Shown piece after piece: positions 35,159 through 43,758 of a stretch of DNA of 64,000 nucleotides (its first letter is position 1; each line of letters opens with the position of its first letter). The position numbers were made by a program, and so were the translations under genes. The stretch comes from JAWKZG01 sp041396125 (GTDB taxonomy: Bacteria > Pseudomonadota > Gammaproteobacteria > Competibacterales > Competibacteraceae): assembly GCA_041396125.1 (NCBI GenBank), contig JAWKZG010000011.1, positions 1 to 64,000 of the forward strand, written 5' to 3'. The notes beneath the pieces were generated by a model. That model was not told where the DNA came from. It saw only the letters and a program-made list of their open reading frames with translations, and did not search any database.

Positions 35159-36019
35159 ATGAACAATGCTGTCGCAGTCCAGGCTGCCAAGCCTTCCAAC
35201 CGCCAATCGTTTGCCAGCGGAATCACGTATATTCTGCCGCTGGCACTGATCATGCTCGTGGCGTTTAATGTACCGATTCTGCTCATGCTGAGCTGGAGCA
35301 TCGGCGACGCTGCCGCGCCCTGGGTGCATTATCAGAAACTGGTCAGCACCCCGGTCTATATCAAAGTGCTCGGCAATACCTTTGAGATCGCGCTGATTGC
35401 AACCGCAGCCTGTGTGCTGCTGGGCTATCCCCTCGCCTACTGGATTCACCAGCTCAGCCCCGGCAAGCGGTTTATTGCCATTGCCCTGGTGGTGTTGCCG
35501 TTCTGGGTCAGTATTCTGGTACGCACTTACGCCTGGATTGTGGTGCTCGGCAATAATGGCGTGGTCAACCGCAGTTTGCTGGAACTGGGCTGGATCGAAC
35601 AGCCACTGTCGTTTCTGTACAACGAGTTAGGTGTTATCATCGGCACCGCCAATATTCTGTTACCGTTTTTAGTACTGCCACTGCTGGCGGCGATGCTGAA
35701 ACTGGATCAGCGGCTGTTGCAAGCCGGCGAGTCTCTGGGCGCGTCGCGACATACGATCTTCTGGCATATTTTCTTTCCGCTGACCCTGCCCGCGCTGGCC
35801 GCTGGTGCCGTATTGGTGTTTATCCTGACCCTGGGGTTTTTCATCACGCCGGCGATTCTGGGCGGCGGCCGGGTACCGATGATCGCCAATATGCTGGATA
35901 TACTGATCAATCGTCTGCCGCGCTGGGAACTGGCAGCGGCTATTTCCACCGTACTGCTGATTCTGACGTTGTGCTTTTACGCGGTCTATCACTGGATCGG
36001 CCAGCGCGGTGCCCACTAA
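35159..36019 (+). CDS. ABC transporter permease, spermidine/putrescine type (PotB-like)
   Basis: About 286 residues from the ATG at 35159; the open frame extends further upstream only through dRS3-like repeats. Six helices: ITYILPLALIMLVAFNVPILLML opens the membrane part, and the coupling motif is EAGESLGASRHTIFWHIFFPLTLPAL-like (QAGESLGASRHTIFWHI at about residues 185-200). The family is that of polyamine and related organic-cation importers. It is followed after 27 bases by the PotC-like permease. Its ATPase and binding protein are not in this operon; they are on the opposite strand at 38.2-40.35 kb. Confidence 0.87.
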   Translation: MNNAVAVQAAKPSNRQSFASGITYILPLALIMLVAFNVPILLMLSWSIGDAAAPWVHYQKLVSTPVYIKVLGNTFEIALIATAACVLLGYPLAYWIHQLSPGKRFIAIALVVLPFWVSILVRTYAWIVVLGNNGVVNRSLLELGWIEQPLSFLYNELGVIIGTANILLPFLVLPLLAAMLKLDQRLLQAGESLGASRHTIFWHIFFPLTLPALAAGAVLVFILTLGFFITPAILGGGRVPMIANMLDILINRLPRWELAAAISTVLLILTLCFYAVYHWIGQRGAH

Positions 36020-36046
36020 GCCCCGGAAAATACATCAAAACCCACT

Positions 36047-36853
36047 ATGCCACAGCGTTTTGCACTCAGACGATGGCTCTTGACCCTGACCGGCGGCACG
36101 GTGCTGCTGTTTTTGTGTCTGCCGATTGCCATCGTTGTACCCATGTCGTTTTCCAGCGCCAGTTCGCTGGAATTTCCGCCACCGGGCTTTTCCTGGCGCT
36201 GGTATGAATCCTTTTTCGGCGATCCGCGCTGGCTGGACGCCGCCTATAACTCACTGTTGATTGCAGCTGTTTCCAGTCTGCTGGCGCTGGTGCTGGGCTG
36301 TGCTGCAGCTTACGGGCTGGTACGGGGGCAGTTTCGCGGCCGGGCCTGGTATGAGAGCAATTTTGTCGCCCCGCTGATCGTTCCACCGGTTATCACGGCG
36401 GTGGCCATGTACATTTTTTTCAGCAAAATCGGGCTGCTGGGCACCCTGTACGGCGTAATCCTGAGCCATATGGTACTTGGCGTACCGTATGTGATCCTGG
36501 TCATGGCAGTAGCGATCCGCACCTTTGATGTGCGTATTGAACAAGTCGCCTATACCTTGGGGGCGTCCAGTTGGCAGATGTTCAGCCGGGTGTTGCTGCC
36601 CAATCTGCTGCCCAGTTTATTCGCCGCCTGGCTGTTCGCGTTTATCATCAGTTTCGACGAAGTGATCGTGACGCTGTTTCTGTCCGGCAGCTACGAAACC
36701 ATTCCCAAACGGATGTTCAACGAACTGGTGCTGCAGGTCAATCCCACCATTACCGCCATCGCGACACTGCTGATCGGCTTCAGCGCAATCTCGGTCGGTC
36801 TGCTGGCACTGCTGATGCAACGGGCGGGGATTCTGACGCGGCAGTTGGGTTAG
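36047..36853 (+). CDS. ABC transporter permease, spermidine/putrescine type (PotC-like)
   Basis: 268 residues, six helices, starting LRRWLLTLTGGTVLLFLCLP after a short basic tail. PotC-type segments: FSWRWYESFFGDPRWLDAAYNSL, the coupling loop YTLGASSWQMFSRVLLPNLLPSL and SFDEVIVTLFLSGSYETIPKRMF. It is the partner of the permease just upstream in a heterodimeric channel for a polyamine-like substrate. A dRS3-like palindrome lies 62 bases after the stop, and the convergent serine-hydrolase homologue ends beyond it. Confidence 0.88.
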   Translation: MPQRFALRRWLLTLTGGTVLLFLCLPIAIVVPMSFSSASSLEFPPPGFSWRWYESFFGDPRWLDAAYNSLLIAAVSSLLALVLGCAAAYGLVRGQFRGRAWYESNFVAPLIVPPVITAVAMYIFFSKIGLLGTLYGVILSHMVLGVPYVILVMAVAIRTFDVRIEQVAYTLGASSWQMFSRVLLPNLLPSLFAAWLFAFIISFDEVIVTLFLSGSYETIPKRMFNELVLQVNPTITAIATLLIGFSAISVGLLALLMQRAGILTRQLG

Positions 36854-36914
36854 GAATTTCAGCGGCTTCGGAAATCCCCCCCGGCCCTCCTTTTGCAAAG
36901 GGGAAAGTCCCGTC

Positions 36915-36934
36915 ATTCCCGCGCAAGCGGGAAC
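36915..36934. repeat. dRS3-like palindrome, one arm mismatched
   Basis: ATTCCCGCGCAAGCGGGAAC lies between the convergent PotC-like permease gene and the serine-hydrolase homologue. It is preceded by CCCCCCGGCCCTCCTTTTGCAAAGGGG, which can itself fold. It could serve as a terminator for either gene, though no T run follows. Confidence 0.7.
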
Positions 36935-36966
36935 CCAGTCACACTTCAAATTCAACAGACTACCGC

Positions 36967-38130
36967 TTAGTCCACCGGGTTATCCGGCGTTAGCACAGCG
37001 GTAATCTGCCTGAAAATGGCAGACGCGATGTCATTCCCGGCCTCGCTATCGATAGCCTTGGTGCACCAGAGCGCGACAGCGATGTCCTTATCCGGGAAAT
37101 AACCGGCCGCGCCGAAAAGGCCGGCAAAGCGCGGTGCCTGCATGAGCCAGCCGTTATTCACCACGACACCCTGGGCGTAGTAGCGGTTCTCGGTCCAGAA
37201 TTTCATTCCGGCTGTATGTGGTGCCAGCATGGCCTGAAAGGACTCTGGTGTGAGGCCTCTACCCTGACCGATAGCGCGGAAACCGGCGAGCGTATCGCGG
37301 ATGGTCGAGGTCTGTACTGCACCGCGGGCCAGCGTCCAGGAAGGATTCCAGACCGTGGCGTCCTCATAATAGCCGCGCTCGGCGGTATAGCTATGCAGGA
37401 CAGGCGTAGGAATCTGCGGTGTATCGGGGGCGGCGGTTTGCGTCATCCCGAAAGGGGTAAGGATACGCGTCTGCATTAGCTCGCCGAACGGTTTGCCGGC
37501 CGCTTTTTCCAACGCCAAACCAAGGATAACAAAGTTGGTATGGGCGTAGTTCCAGTCACTACCGGGCTTGAACTTGGGCTTCTCGGTGAAAGCCAGGTTG
37601 ATCAGCTCCTGCGGTCTCCAGTGCTGGAAAGGATTAGCGTAAAATTTTTCCTGGAAGGACTCCATCGGTACAAAATCCGGGTAACCCGCTGTGCCGTTAA
37701 GCAGCATTTCGAGCGTCACCGCATGGGCTTCGGGCAGCTCCGGCAGCCACTTGCCAACGGGGTCATCGGCCTGCACGATGCCGGCATCCACCAGTTGATA
37801 GAACAGGTTGCCCATATAAGCCACCGCGACATTGCCATTGCGCAGGTGCAAATCGGGCGTCGCGGGCACGTCTGGCATCGCTTCGCCTTCCGCCAGCATC
37901 AGCAGTTCCTGCCCGCCTACAGTGATGCCAAGAACAACCGCCTGCAGCTTCTCTTGCCGCAATACCTCTGTGACCAATTTCTGGATGGCTGCGCGCTGCG
38001 CTTGATAGGCTGCCAAATCATTTGATTCGGCAATGACCGCACCAGAAAAAGCGAAGATAACGACGAAAATGCCGAACAGACTCCGGCGGAGCACGTTAAA
38101 AACAGAGGTTTTTTGGGTATGAATCATCAT
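36967..38130 (-). CDS. Class C beta-lactamase/serine-hydrolase homologue lacking catalytic residues
   Basis: 387 residues with a signal peptide (LRRSLFGIFVVIFAFSGAVIA). The fold is that of serine hydrolases of the beta-lactamase/D-Ala-D-Ala carboxypeptidase group: GNLFYQLVDAGIVQADDPVGKWLPEL, ITLEMLLNGTAGYPD-like segment and a C-terminal GLFGAAGYFPDKDIAVAL. The SxxK motif expected before GNLFYQL reads NVAV at residues 100-103, so both nucleophile Ser and Lys are absent. The YxN motif reads YAH (in DWNYAHTNFVILG) and the HTG-like motif reads AAG. All three motifs are therefore changed while the frame is open and long, which points to a non-catalytic periplasmic role, perhaps ligand binding. It sits between the two halves of a polyamine-type ABC transporter. 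Confidence 0.78.
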   Translation of the reverse strand: MMIHTQKTSVFNVLRRSLFGIFVVIFAFSGAVIAESNDLAAYQAQRAAIQKLVTEVLRQEKLQAVVLGITVGGQELLMLAEGEAMPDVPATPDLHLRNGNVAVAYMGNLFYQLVDAGIVQADDPVGKWLPELPEAHAVTLEMLLNGTAGYPDFVPMESFQEKFYANPFQHWRPQELINLAFTEKPKFKPGSDWNYAHTNFVILGLALEKAAGKPFGELMQTRILTPFGMTQTAAPDTPQIPTPVLHSYTAERGYYEDATVWNPSWTLARGAVQTSTIRDTLAGFRAIGQGRGLTPESFQAMLAPHTAGMKFWTENRYYAQGVVVNNGWLMQAPRFAGLFGAAGYFPDKDIAVALWCTKAIDSEAGNDIASAIFRQITAVLTPDNPVD

Positions 38131-38203
38131 TACTCAGGGACAACATTATCAAATGCGATGAATCCGGTTTACCCCTCCCCTGCCTGCGCTCGAAAAGCCG
38201 TGT

Positions 38204-39304
38204 CTAGGACTCTGGAACCAGCCAGATATCGTCCGGTTGCCAGGTCAGAATGACAGCGCTGCCGATACTGTGCCGACTGCGCAGCTCGGTGGAAATCGCA
38301 ACGACCGGCTCGCCGCTGCTTAACTGCAGATGATAACGCAAGGATTGTCCGACAAAAATCACATCCTTGACGGTGGCGCTCAACCCTGCGCTATGGTCAT
38401 CGGATGACGCCTGCCCGGCCGGCAGTACCGTGATCCGCTCGGGCCGGATCATAGCGCGGACGCTGGCACCCGGCGTCAGTTCGGGATGAGACTGCAGCTG
38501 TGTCTGCACCTCGGCGGACAGCGCAAATTCGCCCTGCGGCAGTTGCATGCGCCAGCCTTCAGTTGCCTGCTGCAAGGTGCCGGTAAAAAAATTGGCGGTA
38601 CCCAGAAAATCGGCGACAAAGCCGTTGCTCGGGGCACGGTAGACGTCTTCCGGTGGTCCAATTTGCTGCACAAAGCCATCGTTTAATACCACGATACGAT
38701 CCGACAGCGACAAGGCTTCTTCCTGATCGTGCGTTACCAGCAGGGTGGTAATGCCGAGCGAGCGCTGCAGCTGTCGCAGTTCGACCTGGACTTCTTCGCG
38801 CAGTTTACGATCCAGTGCGCCCAGGGGTTCATCCAGCAGCAGAATATCCGGCTCGAACACAAACGCCCGCGCCAGCGCCACCCGCTGTTGCTGACCGCCC
38901 GATAACTGACTGGGACGACGGTCGCCGAAATCCGCCAGCCGGACCAGCTGCAAGGCATCCTTGACTCGCTGGCGGATGGTGGCACGCGACTGCTTGCGCA
39001 CCTTGAGCGGGAACGCGATATTGTCGAATACCGACATATGCGGAAACAGCGCATAGCTCTGAAACACCAGCCCGATATTGCGCTGCGCTGCAGACAGCCA
39101 GGTGACGTCCCGACCACCCAGGATGATACGCCCGCTGCTGGGTGGCAGCAGGCCGGCGATCAGTGTTAAGAGGGTTGTTTTGCCGGAGCCGCTTGGCCCC
39201 AGGATGGTGACCAGCTCGCCCTGCGCAACCTGCAGATCGAGCTGATCAACCGCTTTCAAGGCACCATAGTGTTTCGAGATGCCCTGCAGTTCAATAGTAC
39301 TCAC
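38204..39304 (-). CDS. ABC transporter ATPase, spermidine/putrescine type (PotA-like)
   Basis: 366 residues. Walker A GPSGSGKTTLL, Q-loop VFQSYALFPHMSV, signature LSGGQQQRVALARAF, Walker B ILLLDEPLGALD, and a C-terminal TOBE regulatory domain from about 280 (VRAMIRPERITVLPAG). This is the CUT/Pot class of importing ATPases. It lies 23 bases after the binding-protein gene on the same strand. The matching permeases are on the opposite strand at 35.2-36.9 kb, so the transporter is encoded by two convergent transcription units. Confidence 0.88.
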   Translation of the reverse strand: MSTIELQGISKHYGALKAVDQLDLQVAQGELVTILGPSGSGKTTLLTLIAGLLPPSSGRIILGGRDVTWLSAAQRNIGLVFQSYALFPHMSVFDNIAFPLKVRKQSRATIRQRVKDALQLVRLADFGDRRPSQLSGGQQQRVALARAFVFEPDILLLDEPLGALDRKLREEVQVELRQLQRSLGITTLLVTHDQEEALSLSDRIVVLNDGFVQQIGPPEDVYRAPSNGFVADFLGTANFFTGTLQQATEGWRMQLPQGEFALSAEVQTQLQSHPELTPGASVRAMIRPERITVLPAGQASSDDHSAGLSATVKDVIFVGQSLRYHLQLSSGEPVVAISTELRSRHSIGSAVILTWQPDDIWLVPES

Positions 39305-39327
39305 GCGCTACTAACTACCTGCTGTAA

Positions 39328-40350
39328 TTACAGTCCTAATTTGAATTCCTGCCAACGGGTTTCGACCTCATCGGCATTTTCAAACCACCATTTGGCATTG
39401 CTGAGAAACTGTACTGATTTATTGGCAGAGGTGGTCGGATACTCCTGCAGACGGTCTGCGGGCAATAAAGCTTCCAGATCCGGACTGTTACCGGTGTAGG
39501 AGACAACATTAGCAGCAATGGCCTGATTTTCCGGGATGCTCATCTCGTGCAGAATACCCATAGCGGCTTTTTTCCGCTCCGGATCAAGCCCTTTCGGCAC
39601 AGCAAAAAACGCCATGTCCAGCTGACCGTCCTGGAAGGTATAACTGATGCCTTCCTGCCCGGCGACCCGACCGGACCAGGCAATAGCGTACTGCACTTCG
39701 TTGTCCTGCAGCAGTTGCGGCGGTTGGGCACCGGCCTGCCACCATACTGCGACATCGTCTTTGATGCGTTCCAGCGCGGCGAAGGCCCGATCCAGATCGA
39801 GCGGATACAAATCATCCGGAGCTACGCCGTCAGCGACCAGCGCCAGCGGCAGGAGAAACGCGGGATAATCGGGCAGTGCCCGTTTGCCGGGAAACTCCTC
39901 CACGTTCCATAAATCGGTCAGACTGGTCAAAGGCTTGGCATCGCTGCGCCAGGCCATGATGGTGGAATAATACTGATAGCCGAAACCGTACTCGTCGCGG
40001 GCTTCACCGAAAATAGGCAGTGGATCGATCATGTCCCAGTCCAGCGGCTCAACCAGATCGAGAGCTTTGGCCTGCTCCAGCTCCGGGCTGCCCAGTTCCA
40101 GCAACACAGCTGTGATATTGCCGGCTTCAACCATCGCGCGCAGCTTGCCCAGGCCGCTGGGGTTTTCCCGGATGACATTAATGCCGGTTTTTTCCATGAA
40201 CGGATCCAGATAGCCCGCCTGGATAGAGTCTCCGGACAAACCGCCAGCTTCGATCATGCGAACTTCCTGTGCGCCAGCTACCGAAACAGCCACACCGGCA
40301 GCAACCAATGAGAGGGCAAATCCGCGCAATAAACGAGTCGATAATTTCAC
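39328..40350 (-). CDS. Periplasmic substrate-binding protein of a polyamine-type ABC transporter
   Basis: About 340 residues from the GTG at 40350, chosen because AGGAGA precedes it and the signal peptide then starts cleanly (KLSTRLLRGFALSLVAAGVAVSVAGAQ); the frame upstream has no such features. The mature protein has the PotD/extracellular-solute-binding fold: VRMIEAGGLSGDSIQAGYLDPFMEKTGINV, DMIDPLPIFGEARDEYGFGYQYYSTIMAW and VWWQAGAQPPQLLQDNEVQYAIAWSGR. It is first in a two-gene unit with the PotA-like ATPase. The ligand is unknown; the lack of several PotD acidic residues could not be judged by eye. Confidence 0.85.
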   Translation of the reverse strand: MKLSTRLLRGFALSLVAAGVAVSVAGAQEVRMIEAGGLSGDSIQAGYLDPFMEKTGINVIRENPSGLGKLRAMVEAGNITAVLLELGSPELEQAKALDLVEPLDWDMIDPLPIFGEARDEYGFGYQYYSTIMAWRSDAKPLTSLTDLWNVEEFPGKRALPDYPAFLLPLALVADGVAPDDLYPLDLDRAFAALERIKDDVAVWWQAGAQPPQLLQDNEVQYAIAWSGRVAGQEGISYTFQDGQLDMAFFAVPKGLDPERKKAAMGILHEMSIPENQAIAANVVSYTGNSPDLEALLPADRLQEYPTTSANKSVQFLSNAKWWFENADEVETRWQEFKLGL

Positions 40351-40625
40351 AGCGGTTCTCCTATACTGAGTAAATGTTATCAGCAGTGTCCAAAAAACGG
40401 CCCTATAGACGCGTCGACACTGAATGTTTTCTAATATATTTCCAATACAGCATTGGTGCACAATAATAGATGACTGTCACCGCCTGCAACAGCCCGATTA
40501 CCGGGCGGCCCCGGCAGGCAAGCAAGTCAGCTCATCCAAGAATCCATTATAGACGCCGCCTGCTGAATTACCACTTAAGGTCAACACTGAGCGCAAAAAC
40601 CGCTCAACCGAGAGGAGAGACATGC

Positions 40626-41939
40626 ATGAATACGCCCGCCCGCAGTAATCTTGATCTGGTCACCGCCCTGCAAGATGCCGAACGCCGCTACACCGAGAAT
40701 AACCCACTGAGTAAGCAGCGCTTTCCGCAAGCCTGCGAGCACTTGCCAGGCGGTAACACCCGCAGCCTGATGTACTTCTCACCGTTCCCGCTCACGATCA
40801 AACGCGGCGAAGGTGCCAAACTGTGGGATATCGATGGTCACTGCTACAGCGATTTTCTAGGCGAGTACAGCGCCGGCCTGTATGGCCATTCGCATCCGAA
40901 AATCGTGACCGCTATTCAACAGGCACTGGCGGACGGTTTTCTGTTTGGTGGCCCGAATCTGTATGAAACCCGGCTGGCGGAACTGATCTGCGAGCGTTTC
41001 CCAAGTTGCGAGATGGTACGTTTCTGCAATTCCGGCACCGAAGCCAATTTACTGGCGCTGACAGCGGCGCGGGCCATCACCGGGCGCAGCCATACCCTGG
41101 TTTTTCAGGGCGCGTACCATGGCAGTCTGCTGTACTTCGGTCATGGCGGGGAAACCATGCAGGCCCCGTATCCCACGGTCAGCGCGGTTTACAATGATCT
41201 GCCCGGCACACTGGCTGTCATCGAGCAGCATGCCAAGGATCTGGCGGCTATTTTGCTGGAACCGATGATGGGCGCAGCCGGCTGTATCCAGGCCGACAAG
41301 GAATTCCTGCAAGCGCTTCGAGATACTGCAACAAAGCACGGTATTATATTGATTTTCGATGAAGTGATGACTTCACGACTCGGGCCGGGCGGACTGCAGG
41401 AGCGACTCGGCATCATCCCGGACATGAGCACGTTCGGCAAATACCTCGGCGGCGGTCTGACCTTTGGCGCTTTGGGTGGCCGCGAGCACCTCATGGCGCG
41501 CTTCGATGCCCGCCGCCCCGACGCGCTGACGCATTCCGGCACCTACAACAATAATATTCCGACTATGGCCGCAGGCGTAGCCGGCCTGACAGACGTTTTC
41601 ACCGCCGAGGTCGCCCGCAGCTTCAATGCCGCCGCCGATGCGTTTCGCGAACGCCTGAACGGTATCGCCCGGCAGCACCAGGTCCGTGCCCAGTTCACCG
41701 GTGTAGGCTCACTGCTGGCTATGCATTTTACCGATCAGCCGATCCGCTGCCCGCAGGATGTCGACAACGGCAGTGCGCCGGAACTGCGCACGCTGTTTCA
41801 CCTGTTCATGCTGGAGCAGGGATTCTATATGGCCCGACGCGGTTACATGACGCTGTCGCTGCCGCTGGAAGCCAGCGATTACGACGGCTTCGCCAAAGCT
41901 TTCGAGGAGTTCGTCAGCCTGCACGGGCATTTGTGGTAA
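40626..41939 (+). CDS. Class-III aminotransferase, glutamate-1-semialdehyde-aminomutase-like
   Basis: 437 residues from the ATG at 40626, with GAGGAG upstream. PLP-enzyme landmarks: EHLPGGNTRSLMYFSPFPLTIKRGEGAKLWDIDG at the N-terminus, EMVRFCNSGTEANLLALTAARA, FQGAYHGS, FDEVMTSRL, and the PLP Lys in TFGKYLGGGLTFGALGG. It resembles HemL-like proteins but is not part of a heme operon and lacks the strongest HemL signatures, so it is more likely a transaminase for an amine or amino acid. It is divergently transcribed from the polyamine-type binding-protein gene, which fits use of the imported substrate. Confidence 0.85.
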   Translation: MNTPARSNLDLVTALQDAERRYTENNPLSKQRFPQACEHLPGGNTRSLMYFSPFPLTIKRGEGAKLWDIDGHCYSDFLGEYSAGLYGHSHPKIVTAIQQALADGFLFGGPNLYETRLAELICERFPSCEMVRFCNSGTEANLLALTAARAITGRSHTLVFQGAYHGSLLYFGHGGETMQAPYPTVSAVYNDLPGTLAVIEQHAKDLAAILLEPMMGAAGCIQADKEFLQALRDTATKHGIILIFDEVMTSRLGPGGLQERLGIIPDMSTFGKYLGGGLTFGALGGREHLMARFDARRPDALTHSGTYNNNIPTMAAGVAGLTDVFTAEVARSFNAAADAFRERLNGIARQHQVRAQFTGVGSLLAMHFTDQPIRCPQDVDNGSAPELRTLFHLFMLEQGFYMARRGYMTLSLPLEASDYDGFAKAFEEFVSLHGHLW

Positions 41940-41969
41940 TCATTAGCCTGTTTGAAAGTAAATCTGCAT

Positions 41970-42165
41970 GCAGTGCGGGTAGGATATGCTGAGCGATACG
42001 CATCCATCAGGTGACCGCTTGTCTCTTGAACGATGCGCATCATTTCTTTCAGCGCATCCTACACGGGCTCGTTAGCACATCACGCGGATAGTGCGGGTAG
42101 GATGTGCTGAGCGGTGCGATGCGCATCATTTCATTCAGCGCATCCTACACAGGCTCGTTAAAAAC
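41970..42165. repeat. Two copies of a 'GTGCGGGTAGGAT...GCGCATCCTACAC' repeat
   Basis: The element GTGCGGGTAGGATRTGCTGAGCG...GATGCGCATCATTTC...TTCAGCGCATCCTACAC is present twice (about 41975-42065 and 42089-42150), each followed by GGCTCGTT. Its ends TAGGAT and ATCCTA are complementary, so each copy can fold. It lies between convergent genes and may act as a bidirectional terminator or a mobile REP-like repeat. Confidence 0.75.
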
Positions 42166-42169
42166 AGAT

Positions 42170-42758
42170 TTACTGTAACCGGCCAAAATACATATCTGCA
42201 CCGGTCAGGAACATCTGGATGGCAATAGCGACCAGGATCATGCCCATAAGCCGCTCAACCGCAATCAGACCGCGTGAACCCAAACGACCGGCCATTGTTG
42301 CCAAACAGCACCACAATAGCTGTTCCCAACCACGCCACCGAAACTGCGAGTAACCAGACCGGCCAGCCTGGCTCATCGCTCATCAGCAACAGCTCTACCG
42401 CCAGCACGGACGGACCTGCCACATAGGGAATCGCGAGCGGCACGATGAAGGGCTCGCCGTCAACATCCTCGTGCAAATTCTGCCCCCGCACCGGAAAAAC
42501 CATGCGCAGCGCGATCAGAAACAGGATCACGCCGCCGGCAATCGTCAGCGCCGGGCCGGAAATGCCGAGGATTTGCAATAAAGGCTGGCCGACAAACAGA
42601 AAGACCACCATGACTACATACGCGATCAGAAGTTCGCGCACAATGACATGCCGTCGGCGCGCCGGATCAACATCCTTCAGCGCGGCCATGAAGAAAGGGA
42701 CGTTACCAAACGGGTCGATAACCAGAAACAATAATACGATTGCTGATGCCAGCGTCAA
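42170..42758 (-). pseudogene. MarC-family integral membrane protein, one frameshift
   Basis: About 200 residues with six helices; MarC proteins are of unclear function despite the old link with antibiotic resistance. The TTG at 42758 (GGAGG upstream) gives MTLASAIVLLFLVIDPFGNVPFF, matching the family start. The other family segment, PLAIPYVAGPSVLA, is present. Near 42305 the frame breaks in GGCAACAATGGCC; homology continues in the next frame as MAGRLGSRGLIAVERLMGMILVAIAIQMFLTG to the stop at 42170. This is a single-base shift of the kind seen elsewhere in the window. Confidence 0.8.
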
Positions 42759-42918
42759 TGGAGCCTCCAGGCAATAGGTTGTTAATGAGTATGAGGCAAC
42801 ACTGACACGCCGCCACCGGTTTTACCCGGGCAGCAGGATCATCCGTACCTGCATGATATGAGATAATATCCCGAATTATGAGCCGTCAGTCTCTAACAAA
42901 CGGATAAGGACAGGCATT

Positions 42919-43758
42919 ATGCGCACGTTACAATGCACTCTGAAGGACCTTCGCTACAGCCTGGCGGCAGCAGCTGTAATGCTTGCCAGCCTGCTGACCC
43001 CGGCTTACGCCCAGACCGAAGCCTTCAGGATCGGCGGTACGGGTGGTGCACTCGCCACGCTGCAGCTGCTGGCAGACGCCTACAGTCAAATTCATCCCGA
43101 GATCGAAATCACTGTTTTGCCGAGCCTTGGCAGCGGTGGCGGCATCAAAGCCTTACTCGCCGGTGCCATCCAGATTGCCGTCAGCTCACGCCCCCTGAAA
43201 GATACCGAAACAAAGCTCGGTGCCATTGCGTTCGAGTATGGGCGCACGGCCTTCGTTTTTGCTGTCGGCCGGAATACAGCCATCGAGGCGGTAACGACAC
43301 AAGACCTGGTGGATATCTATTCCGGTGCCCTGCAGCATTGGCCGGACGGTGCCCAAATCCGGCTGATGCTGCGTCCTGTCGGCGATTCCGACAGCGAAAT
43401 GGTGCGCAGTATTTCACCCGAAGTGCGGCAGGCAAAAACCCTGGCGGAAAAACGCCCTGGCATGCTGTTTTCGGTCACGGATCAGGAAACAGCAGACAAC
43501 CTTGAGAAAATCTCTGGCGCTTTCGGTCCCAGCACACTGGCGCAGATCATCACCGAACAGCGTGCGCTGAAACCGCTACGTTTCAACGGCATTGAACCCA
43601 GCACAGAAACCGTTGGCGATGGCAGTTACCCGCTTTATAAGCCACTGTTCATCGTCACGACTCCAGACACACCGGCGGCAGCGCAGCAGTTCATCAGCTT
43701 CATCCGCTCAGCAGCCGGGCATGAGATTTTAGCTCAAACCGGTTACGTGCAACCCTGA
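42919..43758 (+). CDS. PstS-like periplasmic phosphate/anion-binding protein
   Basis: 279 residues. Signal peptide LAAAAVMLASLLTPAYAQ. The mature part FRIGGTGGALATLQLLADAYSQIHPEIEI, LPSLGSGGGIKALLAGAIQIAVSSRPL and VTTQDLVDIYSGALQHWPDG is the PBP-like domain of phosphate-binding proteins. No pst transport genes follow. Instead the TGA stop is directly followed by the ATG of a c-di-GMP enzyme, so this protein probably works as a ligand sensor presented to that membrane protein and not in uptake. It is preceded by AAGGA at 42905-42909. Confidence 0.85.
   Translation: MRTLQCTLKDLRYSLAAAAVMLASLLTPAYAQTEAFRIGGTGGALATLQLLADAYSQIHPEIEITVLPSLGSGGGIKALLAGAIQIAVSSRPLKDTETKLGAIAFEYGRTAFVFAVGRNTAIEAVTTQDLVDIYSGALQHWPDGAQIRLMLRPVGDSDSEMVRSISPEVRQAKTLAEKRPGMLFSVTDQETADNLEKISGAFGPSTLAQIITEQRALKPLRFNGIEPSTETVGDGSYPLYKPLFIVTTPDTPAAAQQFISFIRSAAGHEILAQTGYVQP

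Noticed and set aside
40626..41939. HemL (glutamate-1-semialdehyde aminomutase)
   Set aside because: Only the general class-III aminotransferase features are clear, and the gene is beside a polyamine-type transporter and not in a heme context.
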